A program made the translations under genes and the position numbers. 64,000 bases of DNA, from NCBI GenBank assembly GCA_025201765.1, contig MU623387.1:156865-220864 (forward strand), written 5' to 3'. A model generated the notes under the pieces. It was not told the DNA's origin, ran no database searches, and saw only the letters and a list, made by a program, of their open reading frames with translations. Positions 46,645 to 58,769 of this stretch are shown here, piece after piece. The stretch comes from Daldinia sp. FL1419 (Eukaryota; Ascomycota; Sordariomycetes; Xylariales; Hypoxylaceae). How positions within the stretch are numbered: position 1 is the first letter of the stretch; the number at the start of each line of letters is the position of its first letter.

Positions 46645-49600
46645 TTACTCGTTGGCCGATGAGGGTGCGGCAGATGGCGCACCAAAAGAGCCGAATCCGC
46701 CATTGTCGGCGATGCTATGACTCGTCGTGATTGTGCCGTTAAGTAGAGGACATTTGCTGGATTGAATGTTAGCTTATGTGATTACTCAATGATTAACGCG
46801 GTAAATATATAGTAAAATAAAGAGAGTTGCGCCTCATAGCAAACAATTAAGAGGGCGTATAAAACTCTAGGATAGCATGATGAATATCGGCGACGCTACA
46901 GCCTAGCAGTAGCGAAATACACAATTCTACCTTAGGGGCTTATTACTGTCAAAGACAAGTTTAAAGAGAGCAATGATGCCAGTACCTTTTGTTGGTTTTG
47001 ATATGTCCTACTTGTCCACAGTTGGCGCACTTCCGTGTTGTACCCGCAGACACCTTATCACCAGTGGGCGGATCCGGAGATGCGTCAGGATTAGCATCAT
47101 TTCTCTTTTTCTTACTCTTTCCTTGCTTTTCTCGGATTTGGCGTCGGTCTTGATTCTTGAGGAGTCTTGAAAGCTCCTTGTCGACACTGTCGGGATGTTA
47201 GAAAATTTTGTAGAGCATCAAGCCAATTGATAGCACTTACAGTTTCTGCTTCTCGCGATTGTCATCCGCATCGGCAGTCGGCTGCAAGCTATAGACACTG
47301 GAGTTGAAAAAAGTATTAGTATAGGCTAATTCCTCCGTGTGATAGGTAGGGTTAACGTACTCCCTGTTCTTTTCATCAAGTTCCCGGCGCTGTCTCAGAT
47401 AGCTCCTAATGACCGTCGGATTATCTAGGATGATAGTTTCCGTGACAATCTCTCCCGATTCATTTCGCTTCTTACGGACAATCCTGAGCTTCTTCCTACC
47501 TGACCGGCTGGCCGCACTGAATCGGCTAAACTGACTACGGCCATCGTCTAGTGGCGCAGGAGTCATGTCTGGCTGTCTCGAATTGAAGCGGTCATCCTCG
47601 TTAGCCGTATCTAGGACGTCTGCGTCATCATGGGTGGTAGGGTCGCTAAGTGTACTCTTTTGCCTCTCCCAGATCTGATTGATGGCCGTGTTATACATGT
47701 CCAACTGCTTCTTGACATTGTACGAATGACCCCCGTTCGCCTTACGTTCGCGTTCAATCGCATCTGCCGAAGTAGCTAAAGGACCTTGAACAGCATTTAT
47801 GTAACCACCTTTCATGGAGGTCTTGATAAAACTGAATCCGAGACCATGCCCAGTAGGATCGCCTTCGCCGTGGAGGGCCACCATGGCTTTGTGCGCACAG
47901 GCGTCGATGAAATTCTTGGTAAGCTCCCACGGTGCCATCCTAGCCACCAATGGTTCTTCCACGCTTTCATCTTGCTCATCCCTATCTTTGGGGTCATAGC
48001 CGGCATTAGCTAGCAATTGCTGACCGATCTGCATAGCTTCAATCAGGCATGCATCCTCTGGTTTGATCATGGACCGTATTCCAGCTTCGTCTGTAAGGCC
48101 CTGGCCTTCCGGTAGAACCCAGGTTTTCTTCTCTCTATCATACTGAAGAAATTCCTTCATCTTCTGCCTGTTCTGAGGATCCGGCTTCTCGAAGACGTGA
48201 GGTGTTATCTCACTAAGACTTACATCCTGTGTTTCCTTCTTCTTCATCATGCGGTATGCAATCATCTTGAGGCGGTTCTTTGACGTGTTTGTGACCTTCC
48301 TAGCGTGGGGGCCAGGCACCTCCATCGCAGGGAAAGTCTGGCCAACTGTATAAACATGATCTATTTTGCGAAGATAGAACTTTGGGCCCTCGGCGGCGTT
48401 CGTCGAATACCCGAGTAAGAAATCATTAGGTCTAGGCTCGTGTTTGAAGATCGGCGCCCGGTACATCTCGTTATGCAGTGTAGGAACTGTCTCGCCGGGA
48501 TCCACGGTGCCAAAAATAGAGAAGGGAGATCGGTCCTCCGGTAGAAGTGGGTGACCTTCGCCGATATCTAGTTTTGGAATTTTGTCCTCGTCATTTCGAT
48601 CTTTGCGGCGGTAATAGTTGATCACACGGCTACCCATACCAAAATTAGACATCATAATTGGAAATTGCTCACAATATTCGAAGAGGACAGCCGTAGAGTT
48701 GTCGTTCAAACTGAGGTCTTTAGTAGTACGAAAGAGCTCCTGAGTTGTCTTCCCTCTCATATCCTTTCGCCTAACCTTGGTAGCCTTTCGCACGCCTATA
48801 GCATGCTTCACGACCTTCTCCACCTCAAACTTCTTGCGGTGGTGCTCCCAAGGTCTAGCATCCACCTTGGTTCGGTAGAAGGGGAAGGTCAACTTGAGCG
48901 CAGGCAAGCTGTGCTCGACAGAAAGGTTAGATAGAGTAGCCCTGACTTTGCTCTTGTGGTTTGCCTTCAATGCCTCGTACGCATCGTCGTTAGAGAGATT
49001 GAAGTGGTGTACAACATCTCTCCTCAGCTGGCCATTAGCCATCCGTTTAGTTTTCTCCTCCACTTTCGGGCGTTTAGGTGGCCGTTCCCTCGCGCCATCT
49101 TTATCGATCAAAAGGTAAGGATCATTATAATCCAACCTGACACGTCTGCTGGCCCGCCGCGTCTCCCGGAGGAAGTCGTCAACACGACAAGTATCAAACG
49201 ACGATATTTTCGGAAGACCAGGTTCATATCTACGCCGCTTCTTATTAACTTGGGGTTGCAGGAATTCTCTCTCCCAGTCGTCCATTTCGTCGTCCTCGTC
49301 GGCAGCAGTGGTGGTCTTCTGGAGGGCAGGGTCCGCTTGGGTAAACGAGTTCCAATCGTCGCATACCGTGGCGATCTCATCTAAGCTAAACCCCCCAATA
49401 AGCGATTGCTCCGAGTTTGAGACATCCGAGTAGCTGTCCGTCGCGTCTAAGGCCCTATCATCTTCGTCATTGTAACCGCCTCTCTGGGCGGCCAGAGCAC
49501 TCTCTGGAATTCTGAATAATTTGGAAGAATCGGCTTCTAGCTCCAGCTCGAGTTTAGTAGGGACGAACTCGGGAGGATCTTTGTCTTTATTTGGTGGTTC

Positions 49601-50356
49601 CTTGTACATGTATTCGGCAGGCCATTCCGGGAATAGCTGGTTGAAGAAGAGGGTCTTGTGCTTTGCAAACCCCGGGAATTTTTGGGCCAAGAGCTCATCT
49701 ACATTCTCGGGCGCTTTTTGGACTGAGGTATCCTCTTTGCTGACTTGGTTCATCCATTTATCTATGGACAAGTTATATTGGGGAAAATTGAGTCTTTGCC
49801 TCTCCTCAAATGACATGCTCTTCCAAGCCTCGTCTGTGACATCGCGTTCTTTAACCGGTGCAGCCTGAGTAGGCATAGTTAAGCCGCCAAAGGGCTGTTC
49901 CTCTACGGTGTCGGCAGCGGGCGGTGAAGATGGAAAGTCGGGTTCGCCGTCGGGGCCACCTCCAAAGAGGTCGTCCATATTCTCGTTCTCGTGACTCGTG
50001 CCTTCATCTTCAGTAAGGCCAGGAACTTGAGAGATGCCCGCACCAACAGCACTAGAACCATCGTCCGAAGCTAGGTCGCTATCGCTGATATTTTCGAAAT
50101 CAATGGCGTCCGCTGCCTTGTCCGTCTGATCGATTACTTTATCGGCGAACAACTCGAGGTTTTCCATCGTGCCCGTCCCCTCGCTGGCAAACATTTTAGT
50201 GATATCCGCCTCATCCTGCTGCTCCTGTGCGGCCCAGTCGATGTTCTGAAAGACCTGTCCATTTACCTGATCGTGATCGGGTTCCTCTTCCTTAATGGTG
50301 ACCCCATCTACACGAACCGGACCCGAGGCCGGGGAACTCGCTGCGAAGCCGTCCAT
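46645..50356 (-). CDS. taf1: TFIID subunit TAF1 (TAF111 type)
   Basis: Exons 50356-47241, 47186-46986 and 46756-46645 encode 1142 aa. TAF1 is the TFIID scaffold subunit that contacts TBP, TAF7 and promoter DNA. The acidic N-terminus contains INWAAQE-type sequence (DWAAQEQQDEADITKMF), a candidate TBP-contacting region. The conserved central block runs from about 400 to 900, with LDYNDPYLLIDKDG, PFSIFGTVDPGETVPTLHNE, FLLGYSTNAAEGPKFYLRKI and GDPTGHGLGFSFIKTSMKGG. A zinc knuckle near the end, C1092-x2-C1095-x4-H1100-x7-C1108 followed by PLLNG, is split across exons 2 and 3, which supports the 229-nt last intron. As usual for fungi, the double bromodomain of animal TAF1 is absent and the protein ends 34 residues after the knuckle. 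Confidence 0.94.
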
Positions 50357-51899
50357 GTTATTCCGCGCGATTCTAAATTCCGTAAAGGGACCTATCGACG
50401 TCGTCGGAGACGTTCGCGAACGGAAGGATGGTAACGTGCTCGGCTACTTCATGTCAGGAAAATACGGACGTCACGCGTGCGAACCTCATCAAAAGTATAG
50501 ATTCAACGCAGATTTTAACCCGACGTAAATACTGCACGCTAGATGAGGCCAGCGAAAGTAGGCTGCTTGCGATGGGGAATCGTGGTTGATTCGAAGATGG
50601 TTTTAGGTGAGTTGTATGGTGGCGGCTTGAAATTGGTAAGTCGCGTTAAAGTGGTACCAAGGTACGCCTCAAGATTCCGAGACCGCGGGGGAAGTACCTT
50701 GGCCAGTCAAAAGGTAGTATGTACACCCCAGAGGGGTTGCGCTAAGAGACGACTTTGTACAATATCAGATTTGAAGCAAATATTCCATAACAATAGAATA
50801 ATTAACGAAGGGAAAGAGAAAAAAAAACCCCCCGAAGAAAAACAATGTAATAAATTGAATTTTTGAGTTTATGCACTCCTTTCATATGTACTAGTCAGGT
50901 ATGATAAGAGTACGTTGAATCCCTTCCCTAATACTTTCAAGATGTAAGATAGGGTGAGGTGTGGTGGAAGTGGAATCCTGGGAGTGAAGCACGAAAAATG
51001 TCAAGGGTTGCTTAAAGTGGGAAAAGTCCAAAGAGACACGCATGCGACATGAGAGGAAAGTATGGGTCAATTATGTGGCTAAATAGCGTATAATCGTGGC
51101 TTCCAATTGTGGCATAGTTATCTGGAAACCATAACTACATACCTGCGAGACTTGCTTAGTCAGCGGGTCTGTTTCTACGGTGCCTATCCGTCAGCGGCGT
51201 CCAACAAATGTTGTGAAACCTGAAAACTATTTACTTTTTTGGTTTGAATTATTGTAGCTAAAAGATTTCCACAAACGCTTGATATGAACCACATCATTAA
51301 TAACTACTTGGACAATATTGAAGGGGCTTTGCCTTTGTGCTAATTAAGGTAATCATAATTACGGACATCTACGTCTAACCTAGCCCACTACAGTTTAAAA
51401 ACTCGCTAGTTAATAATTTCGCTGGATCAAGTACGCAAATAATAATTTCAAAATTGGACTTTCGGATTCGTTCTATTAAGACTTGGTTTTACTTACTTCC
51501 TTTTTCCCCGATCTATGACCAACTTCAGGTTTCCTACGCATAAAACATACCGTAATAATTACCTACCCCGCAGTATGGTCTTTGCATTCGCGGGGAGCAC
51601 CCGAGGTCGAAATCATACTGAAGTCCTAAAGTCTTATACCAAAAATCCTTTTTACAAAGGAACCTTAACTACATGGCAGTCTAACGTCGTACCCGTTGCC
51701 TCGCAGCCCCTTTTGGCCTTGGGTTCCGGTATATGAAGTACAACATATGAAGTATAACATATGAAGTACAACACTAGGTAGTCATCATGGATTATTTGGT
51801 TCGATAGGCACACCAATAACGACGTTTCATGTGTGCTTATAAGTCTTCGCCGGTGAAAAATGCAGACTTCGCTGTGGCTTACCGGAGTCATGTGAACGA
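50357..51899. other. intergenic upstream of taf1
   Basis: Promoter region of taf1 followed by AT-rich sequence. No supported gene. A short tandem ATGAAGTA(C/T)AACAT motif occurs at 51733-51772, next to the copia-like remnant. Confidence 0.45.
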
Positions 51900-52290
51900 G
51901 GGAGTACTGGTACCAAATCAATATCAACCACGTATTGGCAGAGCCCAACAATATTTAAGAGACGATTACTACGTCGGGATTTCCAAGTAGAATCACGCCA
52001 GGATTCGAACGATACGAGTCTCGTTTCAGTTCCTTGTGTTCAAGATTCAATCTTTTATTGCCCCTTATCATTGACTATATTATTACACATAATCTATCAT
52101 TCTAATGGTATCAGAGCGGTTATAGTATAGGAAGAGTCTTATCTAATAATGTCGACTGCTTCTCGAGCTATCGTTAGTGCTCCTCGTGGGTATCTCCGTG
52201 AGGCTGCAACCGTGCAAACCTTGGTCTTCCCCGGTCGAAAGTGGTTCAAGCTAAACAAGTTCTCGCAGTTACTAACCTATACATAAGCAA
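51900..52290 (+). mobile_element. Ty1/copia-like LTR and primer-binding-site remnant
   Basis: TGGTATCAGAGCGG at 52105-52118 is the classic initiator-Met-tRNA primer binding site found directly after the 5' LTR of Ty1/copia elements. Just before it, an AT-rich stretch ending CA (about 52097-52098) resembles an LTR terminus. Behind it, an ATG at 52149 opens a 45-aa frame (MSTASRAIVSAPRGYLREAA...) placed where gag begins, truncated by TAA at 52284-52286. The left LTR boundary was not resolved, and no pol or second LTR is present in the window. Confidence 0.5.
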
Positions 52291-53224
52291 CATCACAAGA
52301 CTTACGATCCACACGATGTTAATTGGATTCAAATTCCCACTTCGGCTCCGCGATCGGATTTTACCCCATGATTTCCATTAGAATATGTGCGGATCCGAAT
52401 GCGACGCTAGTGAGTGACATTGAAGCACCAAGGAGCTTCATTCTTTTAGTTCGGATACGCGTACGACTACCGTACTTACATGCTTGGACCCGAACAGGTG
52501 GAACGCGAAACAGCCTACGTAAGATATTTTCTTTGTTCGCTTATTTTCGTCTACCGTTACCAAGGGGCAGTTTCATCATGGCTGTGTAAATAGGACGTGT
52601 TAATATCTTGGCGATGGCGTAGCGGAAAGAGGAAAAAAAGAAAGAAAAAAAAAGCAAAAAAAGTTGAGAGACCAGCTATGCTACCGTTCTGTAGTGATGA
52701 TTGATCGACGACTTTTACTTGTTTGATAACTCTTCAACGATACCGACCCCCAAACCCGGTAGCCTAGGTATCTAGCATGACGCAACATACGAAGCTTCTA
52801 ATGTAGGGCTTATTACATCGTGAACCACATTTACAATGCAAGAGGTTTCGCCTGTGGTGCATGACAGCCCAACTAGCTCCAAGTTAGTATACCGAATCTA
52901 GTATTTAGCGGTCGGTGGGGGTCACAAGTTCGACAAGCGCCCTTCGGCGTATTCCTATTCCTAGTCTCAACTCTAGGGTCTTAAGGTTCTACGATGTAAG
53001 AGGCACCGAGTATAAGTGAACCCAACACCCGCTTAGTTATTTGTAAATATCCCTACCTACGTCGAGCCTACCGGAGACAATCCCAGACCATAATAATTAA
53101 CACGCAGTTATTCGTCTAAACCAACTCAATACTAACTCCGCAGCGTCTACATGATAACCCGCCTAGTGTTAGATAACTTGTAGAAAACGGACACGGGCGG
53201 ATTGAAGCAAGGGAACCATCAAAA
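52291..53224. other. intergenic between copia remnant and dsd1-like gene
   Basis: No supported gene. An A-rich tract lies at 52630-52662. The last few hundred bases are the probable promoter of the downstream PLP enzyme. Confidence 0.45.
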
Positions 53225-54828
53225 ATGGCGGCGGTGCAAATAGACAAGGAGCTCCTGCGTGCCCAATTCGTGGGTAAGAGCCTGAGTGAGGTCATCACGC
53301 CATCCGCTATATTGGATCTAGCCAAAATAGAGGCAAACTGCAATTTGATGCTCGAGGCAGCCGAGAAATTACAACTTAGCTGGCGAGCTCATATCAAAAC
53401 CCACAAGGTACGACTTATGCATCCAGGGGTGTTGGAGAAACGCCTATCACGAAGATAAGGGCTTAGGACTGACCAATATTATAGACGGAAGAGCTTACAA
53501 GGCTACAAGTTGGAGATGAGAGCTCGTCTCCGGTGAACCTAATTGCCTCGACGATTATCGAGGTGGAGAAGCTCGTCCCTCTACTAAGGGAGTACCGGGA
53601 CAAAGGGCGGAAGATCAATGTAAGTAGAAGCTTTCCCCGTAGCCCCTTGCGACCATTTCGATACCTCAAGCATTTTCAACTAACACGCGCGCAGGTCCTC
53701 TACTCCTTCCCCCTCTACGCATCATGCCTCGACCGGCTCGCCCGCGTCTCGGCCGAGCTTGGCCCAGGCGCCCTATCAGTCATGATCGACCACGTGGACC
53801 AAGTGCCGCTCCTCGCATCCCTAAAGTCCAAATCCGGCGGTAACCCTCCCCTAGCCTTCCTCAAGGTTAACGTAGGAACCAACCGCGCGGGAGTAATCCC
53901 CGACTCCCCCGCAAGCTCCGCCCTAATCGGCGAGCTACTCGTCTCGGAAGAAGCCGGTTCGTCGGTCTTGCTCGGCGTGTACTGCCACGCTGGGCACTCG
54001 TACGCCTCGCGCAAGGACTGGGAGGCTATGAACTACCTAGGCGCCGAATTTGACTCGTTACGAAAAGTCGCAGAAGTCGTTCGGGACAAGCGGGGTCCGG
54101 GAAAAGATCCGCTCGTTCTGTCCGTCGGCGCAACGCCGACGGCAACCACGATCCAGCATCCGGATCTAGCAACAACAGACGGAGACGGCACAAACGGCAC
54201 CAGCGGCACCAGCAACGGCGCGAATCTCCTGACGACGGTGCCGACGCAGCACCTCAAATCCCTGCTCAAGTCCCTCAAAGCATCCACCTTCGCCCTCGAA
54301 GTCCACGCCGGCGTCTACCCCACCCTCGACATCCAGCAACTGGCCGCGCACGCGCGGGACCTCTCCCTGCTCAACAGCTCCATGATCGGGATCACGATCC
54401 TCGCGGACGTGGCCTCGGTGTACCCCGAGCGCGGTCCCGACGGCGCCACCGAAGCCGTCGTCAACGCGGGTAGTATCGCGCTGGGCCGCGAACCCTGCCA
54501 AGAACCCGACGGAAAACGGTATTCCGCGTGGGGGTTGATCATGCCCTGGGGAACGCTAGAAAAATCGCAGCCCGTGCCGGGGGCGGATTTCCCTGATGTG
54601 CATGGGGGGTGGCAAGTCGCGAAGATTAGCCAGGAGCATGGTGTCCTGAGGTGGGTTGGGAAGAAGGAGGATGAGGCCAAGTTGAGCGTGGGGGACCGCG
54701 TGAGGATTTGGCCGAATCACTCGTGTATTGCGAGCGCGGGACACGCCTACTACTTAGTCGTAGACTCTAGAAATTCTGGGCGGGAGGATGAAGTTATTGA
54801 CGTATGGCCTAAGTGGAACGGATGGTAA
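53225..54828 (+). CDS. dsd1: D-serine dehydratase-like PLP enzyme
   Basis: Exons 53225-53407, 53485-53619 and 53695-54828 encode 483 aa. The family is the fold-type III, alanine-racemase-like PLP and zinc enzymes. Eukaryotic Dsd1 converts D-serine to pyruvate and ammonia, and bacterial relatives cleave D-threonine. The segment AHIKTHK (residues 55-61) ends exon 1 and contains the expected PLP lysine. GVYCHAGHSYAS and EVHAGVYPTLD are conserved barrel strands. The C-terminal PNHSCIASAGHAYYLVVD supplies the His and Cys zinc ligands (HSC). A Gly/Thr/Asn-rich insert (DGDGTNGTSGTSNG) lies mid-barrel. Substrate assignment as D-serine rather than D-threonine is inferred from the fungal family. The third exon is distinctly GC-rich compared with its neighbours. 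It is convergent with arp4. Confidence 0.88.
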
Positions 54829-55132
54829 AGCAACAGCGCAGACAAAACAAAGGGGTTGGACGGTAGAGGCGTCATAAAATCACCTGGGCGTCAACTAGTG
54901 AACCAAAAATAAAAGTAAAAGCAGCATAGAATATCATCAGCTATCGACTTAATTCTCGTAGAAAGCTATTTCCTAATCCTAATTTTAAGTCCCTTTAGAA
55001 AGTACAAGGAGAGCCTCTACCTGCTCGCCTGCCTGGCCATCTTACGAACTCCGGACGCCCGAGCGGATAGATAGGTACCTAATATATATCCGCCGTTTAT
55101 GATCATAAACCTGCAACGGAGGCTTGTAGCAA
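54829..55132. other. convergent 3' spacer
   Basis: The 304-bp spacer between two stop codons holds AT-rich 3' ends for both genes. Nothing else is seen. Confidence 0.5.
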
Positions 55133-56618
55133 TTATTTGCATCGCTTCTCGACGATTCCCGCGCCGTTCTCCTCGTATTCCTTACGAGAGATCCACATCT
55201 GGTGGAACGTTCCTAAGCTTGCGAGAATGCTGCCTCCGATCCAGGCACCGAAGCGTCGCTCCGTGGTTAGACCAGGGGCGTGAAGCTTGATCTTCATGCC
55301 GGGGTACATGGCCATCAGCTCGTTGTTCAGACGGTCGCCGAATCCGTTGAGCAAACTTGTGCCTCCCGTTACGACGATGTTTCCCAGCAGGTTAGGCCGC
55401 AAGTCTACGTCGACTGCGTTGATAGCGGCCTTGATTAGCTCCGGGATAGTCTGGGCCTTCGTTATGCTATCCGCCGTGGGCAAGGCTGCCGTCTCATCCC
55501 ACATGCCCTCTGAAACTTTGAATCGATGCTCTCGCCACATTTGGTTGAACCCGTTAGGCATCTCGAATACGCGTCCGGGCTGCGATTTAATAATGTCCTC
55601 GTTGCCTTGGTTCGCGAATTTACCAGGCCCTCGCCATATCTCGACGACTGATTCCTTGTACTCGGTCAAGAGACGTTCTTCCTCGTAGGCGCGGAACGAC
55701 GGGTGAATCTCGAAGGGAAATTTGCGCAGCTTCGCCTGAGCGGGTGCGCCTGCATCTACGGGGGTCTTGTTTTCGACCATGAACGACGGTACGATATCGA
55801 TCTTGGGGTCGCTATTCTCCCACATGCTTCGGATCTGCTGTGATAGCCATAATCCACCGACCGGGGATTTCTGGATTGATCGTTTCAAGATCATGCCGTC
55901 GTGGATGGCCGTGACGCTCGTGTTTGCACCACCAACGTCGATAACTAGTGCCGAAGCTTTGCCTGCTGCAAACGCGGCGCAAACAGGTGTTCTCGACAAC
56001 CAGAAAGCGGGACACCCCCAATTTTCCATGGCAATCTCGATCGCCTTTTCCCGAGCCTTGCCCGAGTTCCACGGTGCCTCAGTCATCAATAGAGGGTTCT
56101 CAGTCAGAGGCTTCTCCTGCTCCTCGGCGTCTTCCATAGCAACATCACCCTCGCCATCTCCGGCCGGGTCGTTCAATCCGTTTTTACTGGGTGGAGTCGG
56201 CTTATCTGGCTGTAGGCGCTTGATGAGGGTATGCTCCCAAATCTTAGTTGCTGCATCCCAATCCTCGACCACGCTTTCGCTGCGCGACATGTAGTTCTTA
56301 ATTTCCAAGTTGGCGCGGGGAATTAAACATTCGTCACCGAAGACTTCGCGATAGGTAGCGGCTTCGCCATCGCCAAATTTGACACTGCCATAGAATGAAG
56401 GGAGGACCGACTTAGGGACATCCTCGCCTGCGAAACCTGCTCGTGTGTGACAGTAACCGGCGTCGAGGACGAGGGCCGAAACTTCGTCTAGTAGAATGTG
56501 TTAGTACAAGTAATAAAGAGAGAATCGCGAGTTGAAGAAAACGAGGTTGGGTGCACTAACCTCCGCCATAAACATCCAGCGGTTGCTGCGTATTTGGGAG
56601 TGGTTGCTGCGAAGACAT
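55133..56618 (-). CDS. arp4: actin-related protein Arp4
   Basis: Exons 56618-56561 and 56487-55133 encode 470 aa. Arp4 is a nuclear actin-related protein shared by the NuA4 acetyltransferase and the INO80 and SWR1 remodellers, where it pairs with actin and binds nucleosomes. The N-terminus reads DEVSALVLDAGYCHTRAGFA, the nucleotide-binding phosphate-1 loop. The phosphate-2 loop is VIDVGGANTSVTAIHDG, the adenosine motif is VVTGGTSLLNGF, and the C-terminus keeps AWIGGSILASLGTFHQMWIS. An Arp4-specific acidic insert (GEGDVAMEDAEEQEK) lies near residue 150. The 73-nt intron (GTTAGT donor, TACTAACACATTC branch) sits after codon 19, an early position. It is divergent from gpi19. Confidence 0.94.
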
Positions 56619-57163
56619 GATGCCGGTTATGACGATTTGTAGAATTAATTGTAAGGTCCCTCCGACAAGGTTGTAGGGGGAAACAGGCGGGAGTTCGGTG
56701 TTTTGCGCGTCGAAGGTGAAGCTCCAACTTGTAAGCTTGGCAGTCGCGCGACTTGTGGCTGGAGAAAAAAAGTACCTAGACGTGTACCCACCTGCGTAGT
56801 GTACATAAGGTACCTGAATCGCACGCCCGTATGAATGTACCTTCAAGAGTGAATAAAGTGGACCAAGCTCTCCCTGCTTGTACCCTTAAGTGCGCCAAGG
56901 CTCGACGCACAGTACCTACATTTTTAACGGGACCTAGTTACATTGTAAGTACGTACCTCTTACATCTTAAGCTTCAACTTTTAACATTCAATGTTTAATC
57001 AATGCGACTCGATGCGATTCCATGGTTGCAACGCTGAATTTAAAAACAGTACAAATAATGATGCCGAGCACATAAATCCACCTGGCTGCGAGCTTTATAG
57101 CCAACATTCATAATAGCAACTCTTGGGAGATTTCAGACTGTAGTCTGTAATACGGTAGCTAAG
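56619..57163. promoter_or_regulatory. divergent promoter of arp4 and gpi19
   Basis: A 545-bp spacer between opposite starts, with repeated GTACCT/AGGTAC elements around 56773, 56811 and 56912. No named site is assigned. Confidence 0.4.
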
Positions 57164-57886
57164 ATGTCAGTCATTCCGGACGAGGATGACTTCCTCTCTG
57201 ATAACCAATCCGATGCATCATCTTCTAGCGACGAAGAGGCCTTACCCCCACCCCCTTTACAGCAAAACTACTTTGCTCCTCCATTCTACGGTCGACCTCC
57301 AACGCCCTTACCTCCCTCTCCATCACTAACCTCGCTTCTTCGTCCATCACGACCTACCACTCCCGATGCTTCAGACGATGACCTCGAGCCCGTGCCGCGC
57401 GCATCCCCAAAGGTGCCCACGTACGAGTACTACGGCTTCGTCCTATACCTCTTCTCGTCTCTGACCTTTCTCATCTACCTGCTATGGGCCTACCTGCCCT
57501 CTCCGTTCCTGCACGCCCTGGGTATTTACTACTATCCTAATCGGTGGTGGGCCCTTGCGATTCCTTCGTTCTTGGTCATGCTTATAGTCTACATCTACGT
57601 TGCGCTTGCAGCCTATAACACGGAGATTCTGACTCTCCCCTTGACTTCGCTAGAGACTATCGTCGATGAGGCAGCTAAGATCGCTACCATTGACCACAAG
57701 GGCAGGATATGCTTGAACGAACCTAGGAAGCCTATCACGGAGGAGAGAGCTAAAAAACTTGATTGGAAGAAAATATGGAACGAAGGAACGGATGCCGTTA
57801 TGGATGTACCGCTGGCTGGCGCATGCGAGGTTATATATGGCGACCTAACGGACTCAGAGGATGAAGTAGAGCTCGACGCCCATTGA
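57164..57886 (+). CDS. gpi19: GPI-GlcNAc transferase subunit PIG-P/Gpi19
   Basis: A single-exon gene of 240 aa. PIG-P is a small subunit of the ER complex (with Gpi1, Gpi2, Gpi3, Gpi15 and Eri1) that transfers N-acetylglucosamine to phosphatidylinositol, the first step of GPI-anchor synthesis. Residues 1-85 are acidic, Ser- and Pro-rich and probably cytosolic. The PIG-P domain begins at YEYYGFVLYLFSSL (about 87). Membrane segments lie at about 91-111 and 130-151, separated by ALGIYYYPNRWWAL, followed by the conserved AAYNTEILTLPLTSLETIVDE. The C-terminus contains IDHKGRICLNEPRKPITEE and an acidic end. The long N-terminal extension is usual in filamentous fungi compared with yeast Gpi19. Confidence 0.9.
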   Translation: MSVIPDEDDFLSDNQSDASSSSDEEALPPPPLQQNYFAPPFYGRPPTPLPPSPSLTSLLRPSRPTTPDASDDDLEPVPRASPKVPTYEYYGFVLYLFSSLTFLIYLLWAYLPSPFLHALGIYYYPNRWWALAIPSFLVMLIVYIYVALAAYNTEILTLPLTSLETIVDEAAKIATIDHKGRICLNEPRKPITEERAKKLDWKKIWNEGTDAVMDVPLAGACEVIYGDLTDSEDEVELDAH

Positions 57887-58769
57887 TTTTTAGGATGTAC
57901 TGATATCGTTTTATGACTACCAAGCGAATGGAGCGGAAATATCCAAGGCCTCTTCTTCTTCTTCTTTTTTTTTCTCTTTCTTTTTTTTTCCTCAGCTCAA
58001 GGGCTGAAAAGGGGTGGTTAATCTTTGTGCTACTTAAAGCTACATCTAGATAACTCCGGCACCTACGCCATCCTACATTTCAAGACTAATATTTGGACCA
58101 ATAGGTGACTACAAGTGTCATAGAAGACTCGGACAAGCCATTTTACAGCGGCCGTGGTCCGTCTCAGTTCTCATATATAACCTATGAACGGTGGGTTGTT
58201 GATAAGGTCGACCCGGATGGAATCACTGCGAGTAAAAACTACGCTCAGGATGGACTTGCTCGAGCCAAACCCTCGAACAACCAGCCATAGTGCCAATTAT
58301 CAAACCTGTATTATATCGGCCGTCTTTAGCCACCACCATTGATTGTGGTATCGATGGCATTACATCTTGAAGCAACGAAAGACGGTTGAGCGCATCGAAG
58401 TATAGTCAAACACTGCAAAGTACTCTTTCAATCTTGATTAAATATAATTAAATATAATGATGCAGTTCACATGCAATCATCATATATGGCATATAGACGA
58501 GCGTCCCGCCGGAATATATACAGCTATTACTCAAGCTATACTACATAAGCAAGTTACAACAAGTCTTGCCAAGCCTCGTTATACATTTATTCCACCACTA
58601 AGCGTTCCCCCATCCTCCTCGCCTTCAAAGTGGAGCCGGGGCGGAGGGGAGCAGACGGAGGGGATGCTATCTAGACGATGGGATTACAATAGTTTTTATA
58701 AACTTTGGGATGGAAATAAACTACTATAGTTTTCTCTTCGCATCATAACAACATATCGACGAGACAACC
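57887..58769. other. intergenic with one coding-like exon candidate
   Basis: A pyrimidine tract lies at 57952-57992. At 58105-58290 (plus) an open segment directly follows an ATAG acceptor-like site and reads FYSGRGPSQFSYITYERWVV ... to TAG, with codon use like neighbouring genes. No upstream exon was found, so I do not call it a gene. The rest holds only the pebp promoter. Confidence 0.35.

Noticed and set aside
51985..52025. GGATTCGAAC resembling a tRNA B box
   Set aside because: No stem pairing; it lies in the retroelement-like region and lacks the rest of a tRNA.
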